64,000 nucleotides of DNA, taken from Armatimonadota bacterium. GTDB taxonomy: Bacteria; Armatimonadota; DTGP01; JAKQQT01. Shown here piece by piece: positions 7,937-17,738 of the stretch. How positions within the stretch are numbered: position 1 is the first letter of the stretch; each line of letters opens with the position of its first letter. The notes beneath the pieces were generated by a model. The model searched no databases, was not told where the DNA came from, and worked only from the letters and a program-made list of their open reading frames with translations. Location: positions 62,001-126,000 of the forward strand of contig DASXVS010000045.1 of assembly GCA_036504095.1 (NCBI GenBank), written 5' to 3'. The translations under genes and the position numbers were made by a program.

Positions 7937-9088
7937 ATGTCCGTCAAACGACCCGCCTCAACTGACCGCAGACCGCGGCGATCACGATCCGCGGCGGACA
8001 TTGCCAACGACGTCCTCGCGCTGATTGCGCGGCTGGCGGCGCTGGTCTTCATCGCGTCCCTTGCCTACATGGCCTATGCCGCGTACGGTGGCCCTCTTTC
8101 TCAGTACCCCAACACATTCGACCCGGCGCTGTCGAAACAACTGACCCACAACGTCCAGGTTGCCTCCCAGGCGATGCTGATCTCGGGCGTTGTCGGTTCG
8201 CTCAGCCTGGTCGCCCTCCTTTGGGGCTGGGACTGGGGCTGGATTCTGTTCGCGATTGCCGGCGGCCTCCTGTACGCGGCGCTGCCATACTTCGCTGTCC
8301 CGTTTCTCTCCGAAGCATCCCGCAGCATGGTTCGGCAGAACCATCCGGGCGCCGATATTCTGGCTGCTTGGCGGACGACCGGGTTGGCGCTTCTCAGCGC
8401 AGGCGGCCTTCTTCTGGCGGGCTGGATAGGGGAGCGGTTACAGGATTCGCTGGCGGCGCCGAGGCGCGCTGGCAGCCGCCTGAAGGTTCCATTTTACAGC
8501 TCGTGCTGGCAAACGCATTACTGCAAGGACGAGATCAACAAACTGTGCATGCCGGGGCGCAACGGCTACCACAAGTCTTGCTGGCGCTATAAGAGCGGCT
8601 GTATCTGCGACGAGAGCATTGCGGACAAGGTTTTCGCCGAGGCGCGGCAGAAAATGGGAAAAGACGCGGCGAAGTGGCTGGGCGCCCCGGGCAAAGCCCC
8701 CGCTCCGACGTTAGCTGACCGGTTCAAATCGACCTATCACAAAGCTCCGTATCAGAAGGTCGCCTGCGCCGACTGTCCCATCTACAATTTCCATGAGGTC
8801 CAGAAGCACAAGATTCTGGCACCGCTCACCCTGGTTGGCGTTCCCGCGCTTATGCTGTACGAGGCGGATGCGCTGCACGCGTGGTATGCGAGGGCGATGG
8901 CGTCAATCGACAAAGTTACGCTGCGCCTGGCGTTCGACCCAGCGCATACGTCCATAGTTCGATCACAGATTCGCGGCGCGCTCGACATCCCCCTCATGGA
9001 ATGGGTAACCTTTGGGCTTGCCGCGCTCGCGCTGATCACCCTGGCGGCCCGAATTCTTGAATACTGGTGTTTTGAGGCCAAACTGTAG
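7937..9088 (+). CDS. Unknown polytopic membrane protein with an eight-cysteine domain
   Basis: Family not recognised. 383 residues with a basic N-terminus (SVKRPASTDRRPRR) and about six hydrophobic segments (~25-50, 78-98, 102-124, 145-165, 292-310, 355-375). Between segments 4 and 5 lies a soluble region (~170-290) with eight cysteines: C190, C196, C204, C215, C222, C224, C277 and C280, in patterns such as CWRYKSGCIC and CADC. Their spacing suggests an Fe-S or zinc site or disulfides, depending on topology. It lies 46 nt after efp and 15 nt before the AccB-like gene on the same strand. The RBS is weak. Confidence 0.72.
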   Translation: MSVKRPASTDRRPRRSRSAADIANDVLALIARLAALVFIASLAYMAYAAYGGPLSQYPNTFDPALSKQLTHNVQVASQAMLISGVVGSLSLVALLWGWDWGWILFAIAGGLLYAALPYFAVPFLSEASRSMVRQNHPGADILAAWRTTGLALLSAGGLLLAGWIGERLQDSLAAPRRAGSRLKVPFYSSCWQTHYCKDEINKLCMPGRNGYHKSCWRYKSGCICDESIADKVFAEARQKMGKDAAKWLGAPGKAPAPTLADRFKSTYHKAPYQKVACADCPIYNFHEVQKHKILAPLTLVGVPALMLYEADALHAWYARAMASIDKVTLRLAFDPAHTSIVRSQIRGALDIPLMEWVTFGLAALALITLAARILEYWCFEAKL

Positions 9089-9103
9089 TAGAGGAGTCGT
9101 TAC

Positions 9104-9532
9104 TTGCGAATTGAGACGATTGATGAACTGGCGGACGTTCTCGCCCAGTCCGAGCTTGCGAGCCTGGAATTGGAGGCTGATTCCTGGAGCATTACCCTCG
9201 AACGCGGCGCCGTCGCCCCTCGACTCGCCGCACCGGAAGCCGGGCCCGCGCCGGTTGATCACAGCGCCCCGGTGGGCGCCTCGCATACGGCCGAAGCCGA
9301 CGCGATTGTTGAAGCCGCGGTTGTCGGCGTGTTTCACGAGGCTGCGCCTCAGGTGACGCTGGGGCAGGCCGTACGTGCCGGCGATCTGCTGGGGACGATC
9401 GACGCACTCACGATTCGCAACGATGTTCGCGCCGATTCCGATGGCGAGGTGTTGGCGGTGCACGTCGAGGACGGCCAGCCGGTTGAATACGGGCAACCAT
9501 TGTTTTCCCTGAGTTGCCACGGAGGACGGTAA
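9104..9532 (+). CDS. AccB-like protein without the biotinylation lysine
   Basis: 142 residues. The N-terminus (RIETIDELADVLAQSELASL) resembles the AccB N-domain, a Pro/Ala linker follows, and the C-terminal barrel ends VEDGQPVEYGQPLF, close to genuine BCCP. The hairpin that should read EAMKL-x-NEI reads DALTIRNDV: the biotinylated Lys is Thr, in the codon series GCA-CTC-ACG-ATT. It therefore cannot be biotinylated at that site. The upstream PMVG turn is also changed (EAAVVG). TTG start with GAGGAG 7 nt upstream; its stop overlaps the next ATG by one base. No accC is adjacent. Possibly a structural or regulatory paralogue; another AccB is expected elsewhere in the genome. Confidence 0.82.
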   Translation: MRIETIDELADVLAQSELASLELEADSWSITLERGAVAPRLAAPEAGPAPVDHSAPVGASHTAEADAIVEAAVVGVFHEAAPQVTLGQAVRAGDLLGTIDALTIRNDVRADSDGEVLAVHVEDGQPVEYGQPLFSLSCHGGR

Positions 9533-9924
9533 TGAACCACAGGTCCGCGCAACGCGGCGAAGGCATGCTGGGGCTTTTGATTGTCGCAGTGCTCATCGCT
9601 GTGGGGTTTTTCCTGTATTTCCGCCTTCAGAAGCCCGAGCCCGCGCCGATACGTCCCGGGGGTCCGACCACCTACCTGGGACAGAGCCTCGAAAAGGGTA
9701 CAGAAGTAGACTGCCGCAACAATCTCAATCAGATTCGCGTGGCCATCACCATGGCCCGGACCCAATCCGGCGAGACCGAACCACCGCCGGCTACGCTGCC
9801 GTCGCTGCGCAGTCAGGGAATCGGCCCGCAAATGCTTAAGTGCCCCGTGACACAGCAGCCGTACCAATACAACGCCCAAACGGGCCAGGTCTGGTGCCCA
9901 ACACCAGGTCACGAAAAGTTCTAG
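9532..9924 (+). CDS. Small single-span protein resembling a pseudopilin
   Basis: 130 residues. A basic start (NHRSAQRGEG) is followed at once by a hydrophobic helix (MLGLLIVAVLIAVGFFLYF), as in type IV pilin or pseudopilin N-termini, but the conserved Glu5 of pilins is missing. The periplasmic part has NNLNQIRVAI and a C-terminal CPVTQQPYQYNAQTGQVWC segment like pseudopilin ends, with a probable disulfide. Start ATG with GGAGGA upstream, overlapping the previous stop by 1 nt, so it is translationally coupled to the AccB-like gene. Function unknown. Confidence 0.7.
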   Translation: MNHRSAQRGEGMLGLLIVAVLIAVGFFLYFRLQKPEPAPIRPGGPTTYLGQSLEKGTEVDCRNNLNQIRVAITMARTQSGETEPPPATLPSLRSQGIGPQMLKCPVTQQPYQYNAQTGQVWCPTPGHEKF

Positions 9925-9988
9925 CTTGGAGCGGCTTGCGCCGCCGTTGCGGACATTGCACGTTTCGTCTTTCGCGCGAGGAACCATC

Positions 9989-11527
9989 ATGCCGATCCTA
10001 TTTCACAACGGGACCATACGTACACTTGGCCCGTCGGGACTCGTAAACGAGCTCTTGTGCGATGCGAGGGGTTATGTGCTGGCGGTTGGCGGCGCCGCAC
10101 TGGACCACCCCTTTGCGGCAGACGCCCTCAGGGTAGACCTTGAAGGCCGCACGGCCCTTCCCGGGCCGGTAGACGCCCACGTTCACCTGTTGTGGAACGC
10201 TCAGAACGATCTCTGGCAGGCGGATCTCACCGGAAGCCGATCCGTTGACGAGGTATGCGAGCGACTGCGAATCCATGGCGCCGGCCGGCCGGACGGATGG
10301 CTGATGGGTCATGGCTTCGATCACGAGTTGTTCCCGACCCACGCGTTCCCGACGAAAGCGGACCTGGATTCCATCGCCCCGGACCGTCCGTGTCTTGTTT
10401 CCCGGGTCTGTTACCACGCCATTGTGGTGAACAGCAAAGCACTTGAGCTGGCGGGATTGGAATCCGCCTCGGGCCTCCTGACCGAAGAGCGCATGGACCC
10501 GGTCTACGACTGTGTTCCGCCTCCGACGCGGGGTCAGTGGCTTGAGATATGCGAGCGCGCAATGGAACTGGCCGTTCAGGGCGGCTTCACAGGCGCCCAC
10601 GTTCTCGTCGACACCGCCGATGAGATCCGGGCGCTTCAGTCGCTCCATCGGCAGGGCCGGTTGAAGATCCGGGTTCGGATTCAGATTCCCTATCGCTTGC
10701 TGAATAATCTGGAAGGGCTCGGGCTCTCAACCGGCTTCGGCGACGATTGGCTCAGCATCGGCGGCGTCAAGATGTTTTCGGACGGCTCCATGGGCGCCCG
10801 CACCGCCGCGCTGACGGCAGGCTATTCGGACGATCCGGGCAATACGGGCGAACTCATCCACACCCCCGATGAACTGGAGCGCATGTGCCGCGCGGTGCAG
10901 CAGGCCGGCTGCCAGATGGTGATCCACGCCATCGGCGACCGAGCCATGGACGTCACAATCGATGCCATCACGAATGCGGCGGGCGAAACCACCAGGTCGC
11001 GCCGCCATCGGATCGAACACGCCAGCATTGTGCGGCCGGACCAGATCACCCGCCTCGCGAAAACCGGGATTGTGTGCTGCATACAGCCGCAGTTCATCGT
11101 TACGGATTTCTGGACGGTCCAACGCCTCGGCGAGGAGCGGAAGGGCTGGATTTACCCGTTCGCCTCCATGCTCAAGGCGGGCATTCGAATGTCGGGTGGC
11201 ACCGATTGCCCGGTTGAGCGACTCAACGCCATGGAAGCCATCGGACGCGCGGTGACCCGGGACGCCCCTTGGCGCGGCGCCGACATCTCGCAGGGCTTCG
11301 TGCCGGACGAGTGCCTCTCGGTGGAGCAGGCCTGGGACCTCTATACAAAGGGAAGCGCGGTCAGTGGCTTCCAGGAGGATTGTACCGGCACTCTCGAGCC
11401 CGGAATGGCCTGCGACTTCATCGCTCTGGATGAGGACCCGTTCACGGGCGATCCGAGAAGGCTGGAGACGATGTCCCCGGCGCTCACGGTAGTTGGAGGC
11501 GTGGTTCAGTATCGGAAGGCTGAGTGA
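9989..11527 (+). CDS. YtcJ-like metal-dependent amidohydrolase
   Basis: 512-residue member of the amidohydrolase superfamily (amidohydrolase 3 / YtcJ group). A small beta-sandwich (ILFHNGTIRTLG) precedes the TIM barrel with the metal motif PVDAHVHLLWN. Further family segments are GHGFDHELFP, GGVKMFSDGSMGARTAAL, VIHAIGDRAMD, RRHRIEHASI and GGTDCPVE, and the C-terminus re-enters the sandwich with PGMACDFIALDEDPF. Substrate unknown. The ATG at 9989 was chosen because GAGGA lies 6 nt upstream. Its stop overlaps the next start by 4 nt (GTGA). Confidence 0.87.
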   Translation: MPILFHNGTIRTLGPSGLVNELLCDARGYVLAVGGAALDHPFAADALRVDLEGRTALPGPVDAHVHLLWNAQNDLWQADLTGSRSVDEVCERLRIHGAGRPDGWLMGHGFDHELFPTHAFPTKADLDSIAPDRPCLVSRVCYHAIVVNSKALELAGLESASGLLTEERMDPVYDCVPPPTRGQWLEICERAMELAVQGGFTGAHVLVDTADEIRALQSLHRQGRLKIRVRIQIPYRLLNNLEGLGLSTGFGDDWLSIGGVKMFSDGSMGARTAALTAGYSDDPGNTGELIHTPDELERMCRAVQQAGCQMVIHAIGDRAMDVTIDAITNAAGETTRSRRHRIEHASIVRPDQITRLAKTGIVCCIQPQFIVTDFWTVQRLGEERKGWIYPFASMLKAGIRMSGGTDCPVERLNAMEAIGRAVTRDAPWRGADISQGFVPDECLSVEQAWDLYTKGSAVSGFQEDCTGTLEPGMACDFIALDEDPFTGDPRRLETMSPALTVVGGVVQYRKAE

Positions 11528-13092
11528 ATCCCGTTAAGCGATTTTCCCTCCCGTCTCTGCTATGTGCCATTGCCGCAGCAACGGCGGCCGCGACTCCCGC
11601 AGCGCACCGCCCTTCCGTTCTCGCATCGATCCGTCTGCCTTTCACATCCAGCGCATCCCCGGCTGTGGCGGACGTCGACGGTGACAGCCGCCCGGAGATT
11701 GCAGTCACGAGTGACAACATCGGGGACATCACGCGGCAGCGGTACGACCCCCTCAATGTGAATGAAGTCGCCTTGATCGGATGGCGGAACGGCAAGGTCG
11801 ACATGCTGCGGGGCTGGCCCCGGCATACGCGGGACGCGACGCTCGGGCTTGCGATGGCGGACCTGGACGGCGACGGTCGCGCCGAAATCCTCGCGGCATG
11901 CGGACAGGACATCGCCCCGGCCGCTATGCGGGCGACTGGGACCTGGCTGGTATCGCGTCTGTATGTGTGGAGCGGCGACGGCAGCGCGGTTGCCCCGTGG
12001 TACCCGGTCAACGAGGATACGTGGCAGGGCCTCGCGTACGGGCACGCTTACGCCGCGCCTCTGATCACCGATCTGAACGGGGATGGCCGGTTGGAGGTGC
12101 TGCACGCGTCACAGGGTGTGTGGGAGGGGGACGCATTTCAGAACGGATCTCTGCGCCTTTATTCCGCCTCAGGCGCGCTGCTCGCGCGAACCCAGACCGA
12201 TTTTGCCGCGCTCCCCTGGTATGCGCTGAAGGGGTTTGCCATGGACTCTCCCGCTGTCATCGCGGATCTCAATGGGGACGGCAGGCACGAAGTGGTCGCC
12301 GCGACTTACGACGGCCATCTGTATGCCTGGACCGCAGTCGGGTCGCCAATCAGGGGGTGGTTTCCGGCCGACAGGGCTTCCACGGAACTCCCGAAGGGCA
12401 CCCTGATACGCGGCGGCATCGCGGCCGCGGACATCAATGGCGACGGGCGCGACGAGGTCATCGCCGGCGGCTACGATGGAGCGCTCTACTGCTGGAGCGG
12501 CAGCGGCCGTCTCCTGTGGAGGACAGTGTGCGGCAAGGCGCCCCTCACGTCGGGAGTCGCCGTTGGGCGGTTGAGGCGTGGAACGGGCGAAGTGGACGCG
12601 GTGGCCGGTGATGCGGCGGGAGTGCTGACCGTCTGTAACCCGAATGGCGCCATCCGTTGGCGTTTCGCCGCAACTCCCGGGAGCGGCATCTTCGCGGAAC
12701 CGGCAATCGGTGACGTCAATGGCGATGGGACGCAGGACGTCGTTGTGGGCGGAACGGACGGCTATGTGTACGCCCTGGACGGCGAGAGCGGGACGCTTCT
12801 GTGGCAGGTTCCCACCTGTGCGGCGCCGACCCAGGAAGGAATGCGCTTCGAAAGCATATTCGGCGCCCCGGCGTTGTGCGATCTGCGCGGCAACGGTCAC
12901 CTGAACGTGGTGATCGCGACGGGCCAGCGCTACATCGCCGACGTTCCGTCGCATACGTGGAAAGGCTTCGGACATGTTATCATTCTCGACTGCGGGCCGG
13001 GTACATACAATGCGACGAAGATCGACTGGCCGCAGTATCGCGAGAACGCGGGCCGTACCGGCCACCTCGCACCACCCGGGGATCCCCGGTAG
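11524..13092 (+). CDS. Secreted FG-GAP/VCBS-repeat beta-propeller protein
   Basis: 522 residues with a signal peptide (NPVKRFSLPSLLCAIAAAT). At least seven repeats carry calcium-binding DxDGD or DxNGDG loops: DVDGDSRPEIAV, DLDGDGRAEILA, DLNGDGRLEVL, DLNGDGRHEVVA, DINGDGRDEVIA and DVNGDGTQDVVV, plus a weaker last one. This predicts an integrin-alpha-like seven-bladed propeller, probably extracellular and binding or adhesive. GTG start overlaps the amidohydrolase stop. It lies 29 bp upstream of the GH5 gene, so the three may be co-transcribed. Confidence 0.88.
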   Translation: MNPVKRFSLPSLLCAIAAATAAATPAAHRPSVLASIRLPFTSSASPAVADVDGDSRPEIAVTSDNIGDITRQRYDPLNVNEVALIGWRNGKVDMLRGWPRHTRDATLGLAMADLDGDGRAEILAACGQDIAPAAMRATGTWLVSRLYVWSGDGSAVAPWYPVNEDTWQGLAYGHAYAAPLITDLNGDGRLEVLHASQGVWEGDAFQNGSLRLYSASGALLARTQTDFAALPWYALKGFAMDSPAVIADLNGDGRHEVVAATYDGHLYAWTAVGSPIRGWFPADRASTELPKGTLIRGGIAAADINGDGRDEVIAGGYDGALYCWSGSGRLLWRTVCGKAPLTSGVAVGRLRRGTGEVDAVAGDAAGVLTVCNPNGAIRWRFAATPGSGIFAEPAIGDVNGDGTQDVVVGGTDGYVYALDGESGTLLWQVPTCAAPTQEGMRFESIFGAPALCDLRGNGHLNVVIATGQRYIADVPSHTWKGFGHVIILDCGPGTYNATKIDWPQYRENAGRTGHLAPPGDPR

Positions 13093-13121
13093 GCCCGCAA
13101 GTCTTTTACAGGAGACGTATC

Positions 13122-14204
13122 ATGATTGCCAGATTTACGTTCGCGCTCTGTTTAGGATGCCTTGCCGGCGCCGGGTTTGCAAAAGGCGTGCCGGCGGTGC
13201 GCCTGCAGCGCATGTCGCACGGCCTCAATTTCGGAGCGTACCGGTACGCATCCGAGGACGCGGTTTCGGAGCCACTGGTCCGGGCATTGGCGAAGGCCGG
13301 ATTCAAACACGTTCGTCTGACGGTCGATCCAAAACGGTTCTGGCTGCCCGATTCACCGGCGATCCTCGACCCGGATGGCCTCAAACGATTGGACGCCGTG
13401 CTCGGCCGCCTGTTGTCCAATCACTTTGCCGTTAGCGTGGACATCCACGACCCCGACAAGCGTGTGTGGAACGATCCCGAGTGGGGCACCCGCTTCGTAG
13501 CTTTCTGGGGCGCGCTGGCAAAGCACCTGTCGAAGTACGATCCAAACTATCTCTTCCTTGAAGTGTGCAACGAGCCGCTGTCGGACACGCCGGCGGTATG
13601 GGACGCGCTGCAGGGCCGCTGCCTGGCCGCCATGCGCAAATCGGCGCCGCGCCACACGCTCCTCGCGTCACCGAACATGCAGATTGCCCCCGGGAACTGG
13701 AATGTGCTGGAGGTGATGAAGACGTTCAAGCCCGTCGGCGACACAAACGTCGTGTACACCTTCCACTACTACAACCCGTTCCTGTTCACGCACCAGGGCG
13801 CCACATGGTCGTGGGATGGCGTCAAGGGCCTGAGCGGTGTTCCATACCCGTCCTCTCCTGAGGCGGTGGCGGCTGTCGCGGAGAAGTACCCGGAACCGCA
13901 GAAGGGCTACATCCTGCAATACGGCAAAGAGCGTTGGGACGCGGCGAAGATCGCGGTGGACATGAAGCCGTACATCGAGTGGGGCAAGAAGTACAACGTG
14001 CCACTCACGTGCGGCGAATTCGGCGCATACAAGAACGGCCCCACCGTTGACCGGCTGACGTGGCTGCACGACGTGCGCGTGGCGTTGGAAGCCTATAAGG
14101 TGCCGTGGACGATCTGGGATGATGGAGGCGGTTTCGGCGTGACCAACGGCAAGGACGATCAACTGGACAAAGAAGCCCTCAAAGCGCTGGGTTTGAAGGG
14201 GTAG
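13122..14204 (+). CDS. Secreted glycoside hydrolase family 5 (cellulase-like)
   Basis: 360 residues. Signal peptide ends near GFA (residue ~20). A TIM barrel follows, starting SHGLNFGAYRY, with HVRLTVDP and DIHDPDKR. The predicted acid/base is E151 in FLEVCNEP, and the nucleophile E299 in LTCGEFGAYKNG; both sit at the usual GH5 positions. FHYYNPFLFTHQG matches the substrate-binding His/Tyr segment. RBS AGGAG is at 13110-13114. Probably an endo-beta-glucanase or mannanase; specificity cannot be decided here. The 3' end overlaps the opposing small gene by 26 bp. Confidence 0.9.
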   Translation: MIARFTFALCLGCLAGAGFAKGVPAVRLQRMSHGLNFGAYRYASEDAVSEPLVRALAKAGFKHVRLTVDPKRFWLPDSPAILDPDGLKRLDAVLGRLLSNHFAVSVDIHDPDKRVWNDPEWGTRFVAFWGALAKHLSKYDPNYLFLEVCNEPLSDTPAVWDALQGRCLAAMRKSAPRHTLLASPNMQIAPGNWNVLEVMKTFKPVGDTNVVYTFHYYNPFLFTHQGATWSWDGVKGLSGVPYPSSPEAVAAVAEKYPEPQKGYILQYGKERWDAAKIAVDMKPYIEWGKKYNVPLTCGEFGAYKNGPTVDRLTWLHDVRVALEAYKVPWTIWDDGGGFGVTNGKDDQLDKEALKALGLKG

Positions 14205-14649
14205 GAGAGCCCTGGGAGCGCTGCCATAGCTTTCGTGTAATCGTGTACAGCACATAGACCAGGCCGCCTGCGACGACGAGGCATATGTCATCAAATACAG
14301 CCAATGGACTTCCAGCATATCCCCACTTTGTCCGTGCAAACAACCTGGCAGTATCGGACAGGGGGGTACCAAACGCTGCGGCCACAGCCCAGGTCAGATT
14401 ATCCTCGGAAGGCAGCGATATGGTGACGCCCCGTCTCCGCCTTCGGCGCAGGGTAAGCTTCCATGCCAGCAACGCGCAGACAAATGGAGGCATCGTTAGA
14501 AGACAAGGCCTGATCCATTCCGACGGATAGTTTCCACTCCACTGTGCGAGTCCCATGAGCAGGAACAGGTTCGGAACGCCAAACGCTAGAAACAGTGCGA
14601 CTGGACTGACCCGCCAGAACGATGGCGTTGCTGAATCTTTTCGACGCAT
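14179..14649 (-). CDS. Small hypothetical membrane protein
   Basis: 156 residues with three likely membrane segments (~14-36 PVALFLAFGVPNLFLLMGLA, ~47-66, and ~118-139). A basic cluster LRRRRRRG follows the second segment. Family not recognised. AAGGAG lies 5 nt before the ATG, which supports a real gene. It starts 14 nt after the vapC stop on the same strand, and its 3' end overlaps the convergent GH5 gene. Confidence 0.6.
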   Translation of the reverse strand: MRRKDSATPSFWRVSPVALFLAFGVPNLFLLMGLAQWSGNYPSEWIRPCLLTMPPFVCALLAWKLTLRRRRRRGVTISLPSEDNLTWAVAAAFGTPLSDTARLFARTKWGYAGSPLAVFDDICLVVAGGLVYVLYTITRKLWQRSQGSPTPSNPAL

Positions 14650-14663
14650 GAAATCTCCTTGAG

Positions 14664-15047
14664 TTAACGTTCGTACGGCTCCACCACGGTGAGGCCTTCC
14701 ACTGCGGCGAAGTGCTTGGTGTTGAAAGTCGCAAGCGTGGCGCCGGCTTCGATCGCGGTCTGGGCGATAAGAACATCAACGATGCCGAGACCAGATTTGA
14801 GTCGGAGCGCAGAGTAGCGCGCGAGCATCTCGTCGCAACCACTCGCCGTTGCCCATCTGATCTCTGTATCCTTGAGGAGCGCTGAGACCCCTCGCGCGGC
14901 CGCCGCATCTCGGCAACCCGTGTACAACTCAAGCGCCGTATAGCCGGTGACGATCGGGTCTGTGTCCTGCGCAGACAACCAGTGAAGCGCCGGAGCATAC
15001 TCGCGGAGGACATCGACGAGTACGTCTGTATCGACGACGAGCCTCAT
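14664..15047 (-). CDS. vapC: PIN-domain ribonuclease, VapC-type toxin
   Basis: 127-residue PIN domain. The acidic metal site is visible: D6 in VVDTDVLVD, E40 in ALELYTG, D91 in LGIVDVLIA, and N109 in the ATFNTKHF end motif. VapC toxins cleave tRNA or rRNA and are neutralised by a co-encoded antitoxin. The ATG overlaps the stop of the upstream gene by 4 nt, the usual VapB-VapC arrangement. Chromosomal, next to gyrB. Confidence 0.87.
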   Translation of the reverse strand: MRLVVDTDVLVDVLREYAPALHWLSAQDTDPIVTGYTALELYTGCRDAAAARGVSALLKDTEIRWATASGCDEMLARYSALRLKSGLGIVDVLIAQTAIEAGATLATFNTKHFAAVEGLTVVEPYER

Positions 15048-15325
15048 TCGTTGATCCGTTCGTTCGAGCGTCGGCGGAGCTCTCGTGCGAACTCCACCGC
15101 GTCTCCAATGTCGGAGCGGTCGTTCCAAGCTCCAATCGCCCCGCTTGTTCGCCAGGACGCGACGACCTCGGCTCCAGTTCGATGCTTAGGTACGCTCGCC
15201 TGAAGGGACTCAAGCCCTTCGTTAATCGCTTTGACAGCTACCGCCTCTTGTGCCTCATGGCGATCCTCAGAGATCGCTCTCAGGCGGCGTTGCAATTCCT
15301 CCGGCAACTCAAGCACGAGTGTCAT
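15044..15325 (-). CDS. vapB: VapB-type antitoxin
   Basis: 93 residues. The N-terminal half (MTLVLELPEELQRRLRAIS) looks like a ribbon-helix-helix/CopG-type DNA-binding and dimerisation element. The C-terminus (GAWNDRSDIGDAVEFARELR) is the likely toxin-binding part. GGAGG lies 8 nt before the ATG. It overlaps vapC and probably autoregulates the pair, as is usual for the family. Confidence 0.8.
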   Translation of the reverse strand: MTLVLELPEELQRRLRAISEDRHEAQEAVAVKAINEGLESLQASVPKHRTGAEVVASWRTSGAIGAWNDRSDIGDAVEFARELRRRSNERINE

Positions 15326-15349
15326 GCGGGCAACCTCCAAAACTAACTC

Positions 15350-15377
15350 AGCGGAAGCGGAATGATCCGCTCCCGCT
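15350..15377 (-). terminator. Hairpin after gyrB
   Basis: AGCGGAAGCGGA (15350-15361) and TCCGCTCCCGCT (15366-15377) form a 12-bp stem with one mismatch and a 4-nt loop, just beyond the gyrB stop and before vapB. A weak T-rich stretch follows on the minus strand. Confidence 0.55.
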
Positions 15378-15404
15378 GATATTGTACCAGACAACCGCCT
15401 GAGA

Positions 15405-17543
<2,139 letters not shown>

Positions 17544-17554
17544 TCACTACTTTC

Positions 17555-17584
17555 AGTATAGTCCGTGGGGGGGTACGGACTCAA
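17555..17584 (-). promoter_or_regulatory. gyrB promoter with an inverted repeat in its spacer
   Basis: Minus strand TTGAGT (17579-17584), 18-nt spacer, TATACT (17555-17560). AGTCCGT/ACGGACT, a perfect 7-bp inverted repeat with an 8-nt gap (17560-17581), fills the spacer and touches both hexamers. It could be an operator or a supercoiling-sensitive structure. Confidence 0.65.
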
Positions 17585-17738
17585 GCGCAGGCGGGGCGTA
17601 AATGAGCGTGCGGGACACCGGATTTGGGCGCCTCCGCCGCCCCTGGCGCGAGGCGCTAGAATGAATGAAACGCCACCCGATCATCGGAGGGACAATCCGG
17701 TCTCCGGTGAGCCATCATCGCAGCAAAGGATAAGCAGC

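Noticed and set aside
14664-15325. VapBC pair as part of a mobile element
   Set aside because: No transposase, integrase, direct repeats or composition change around it.
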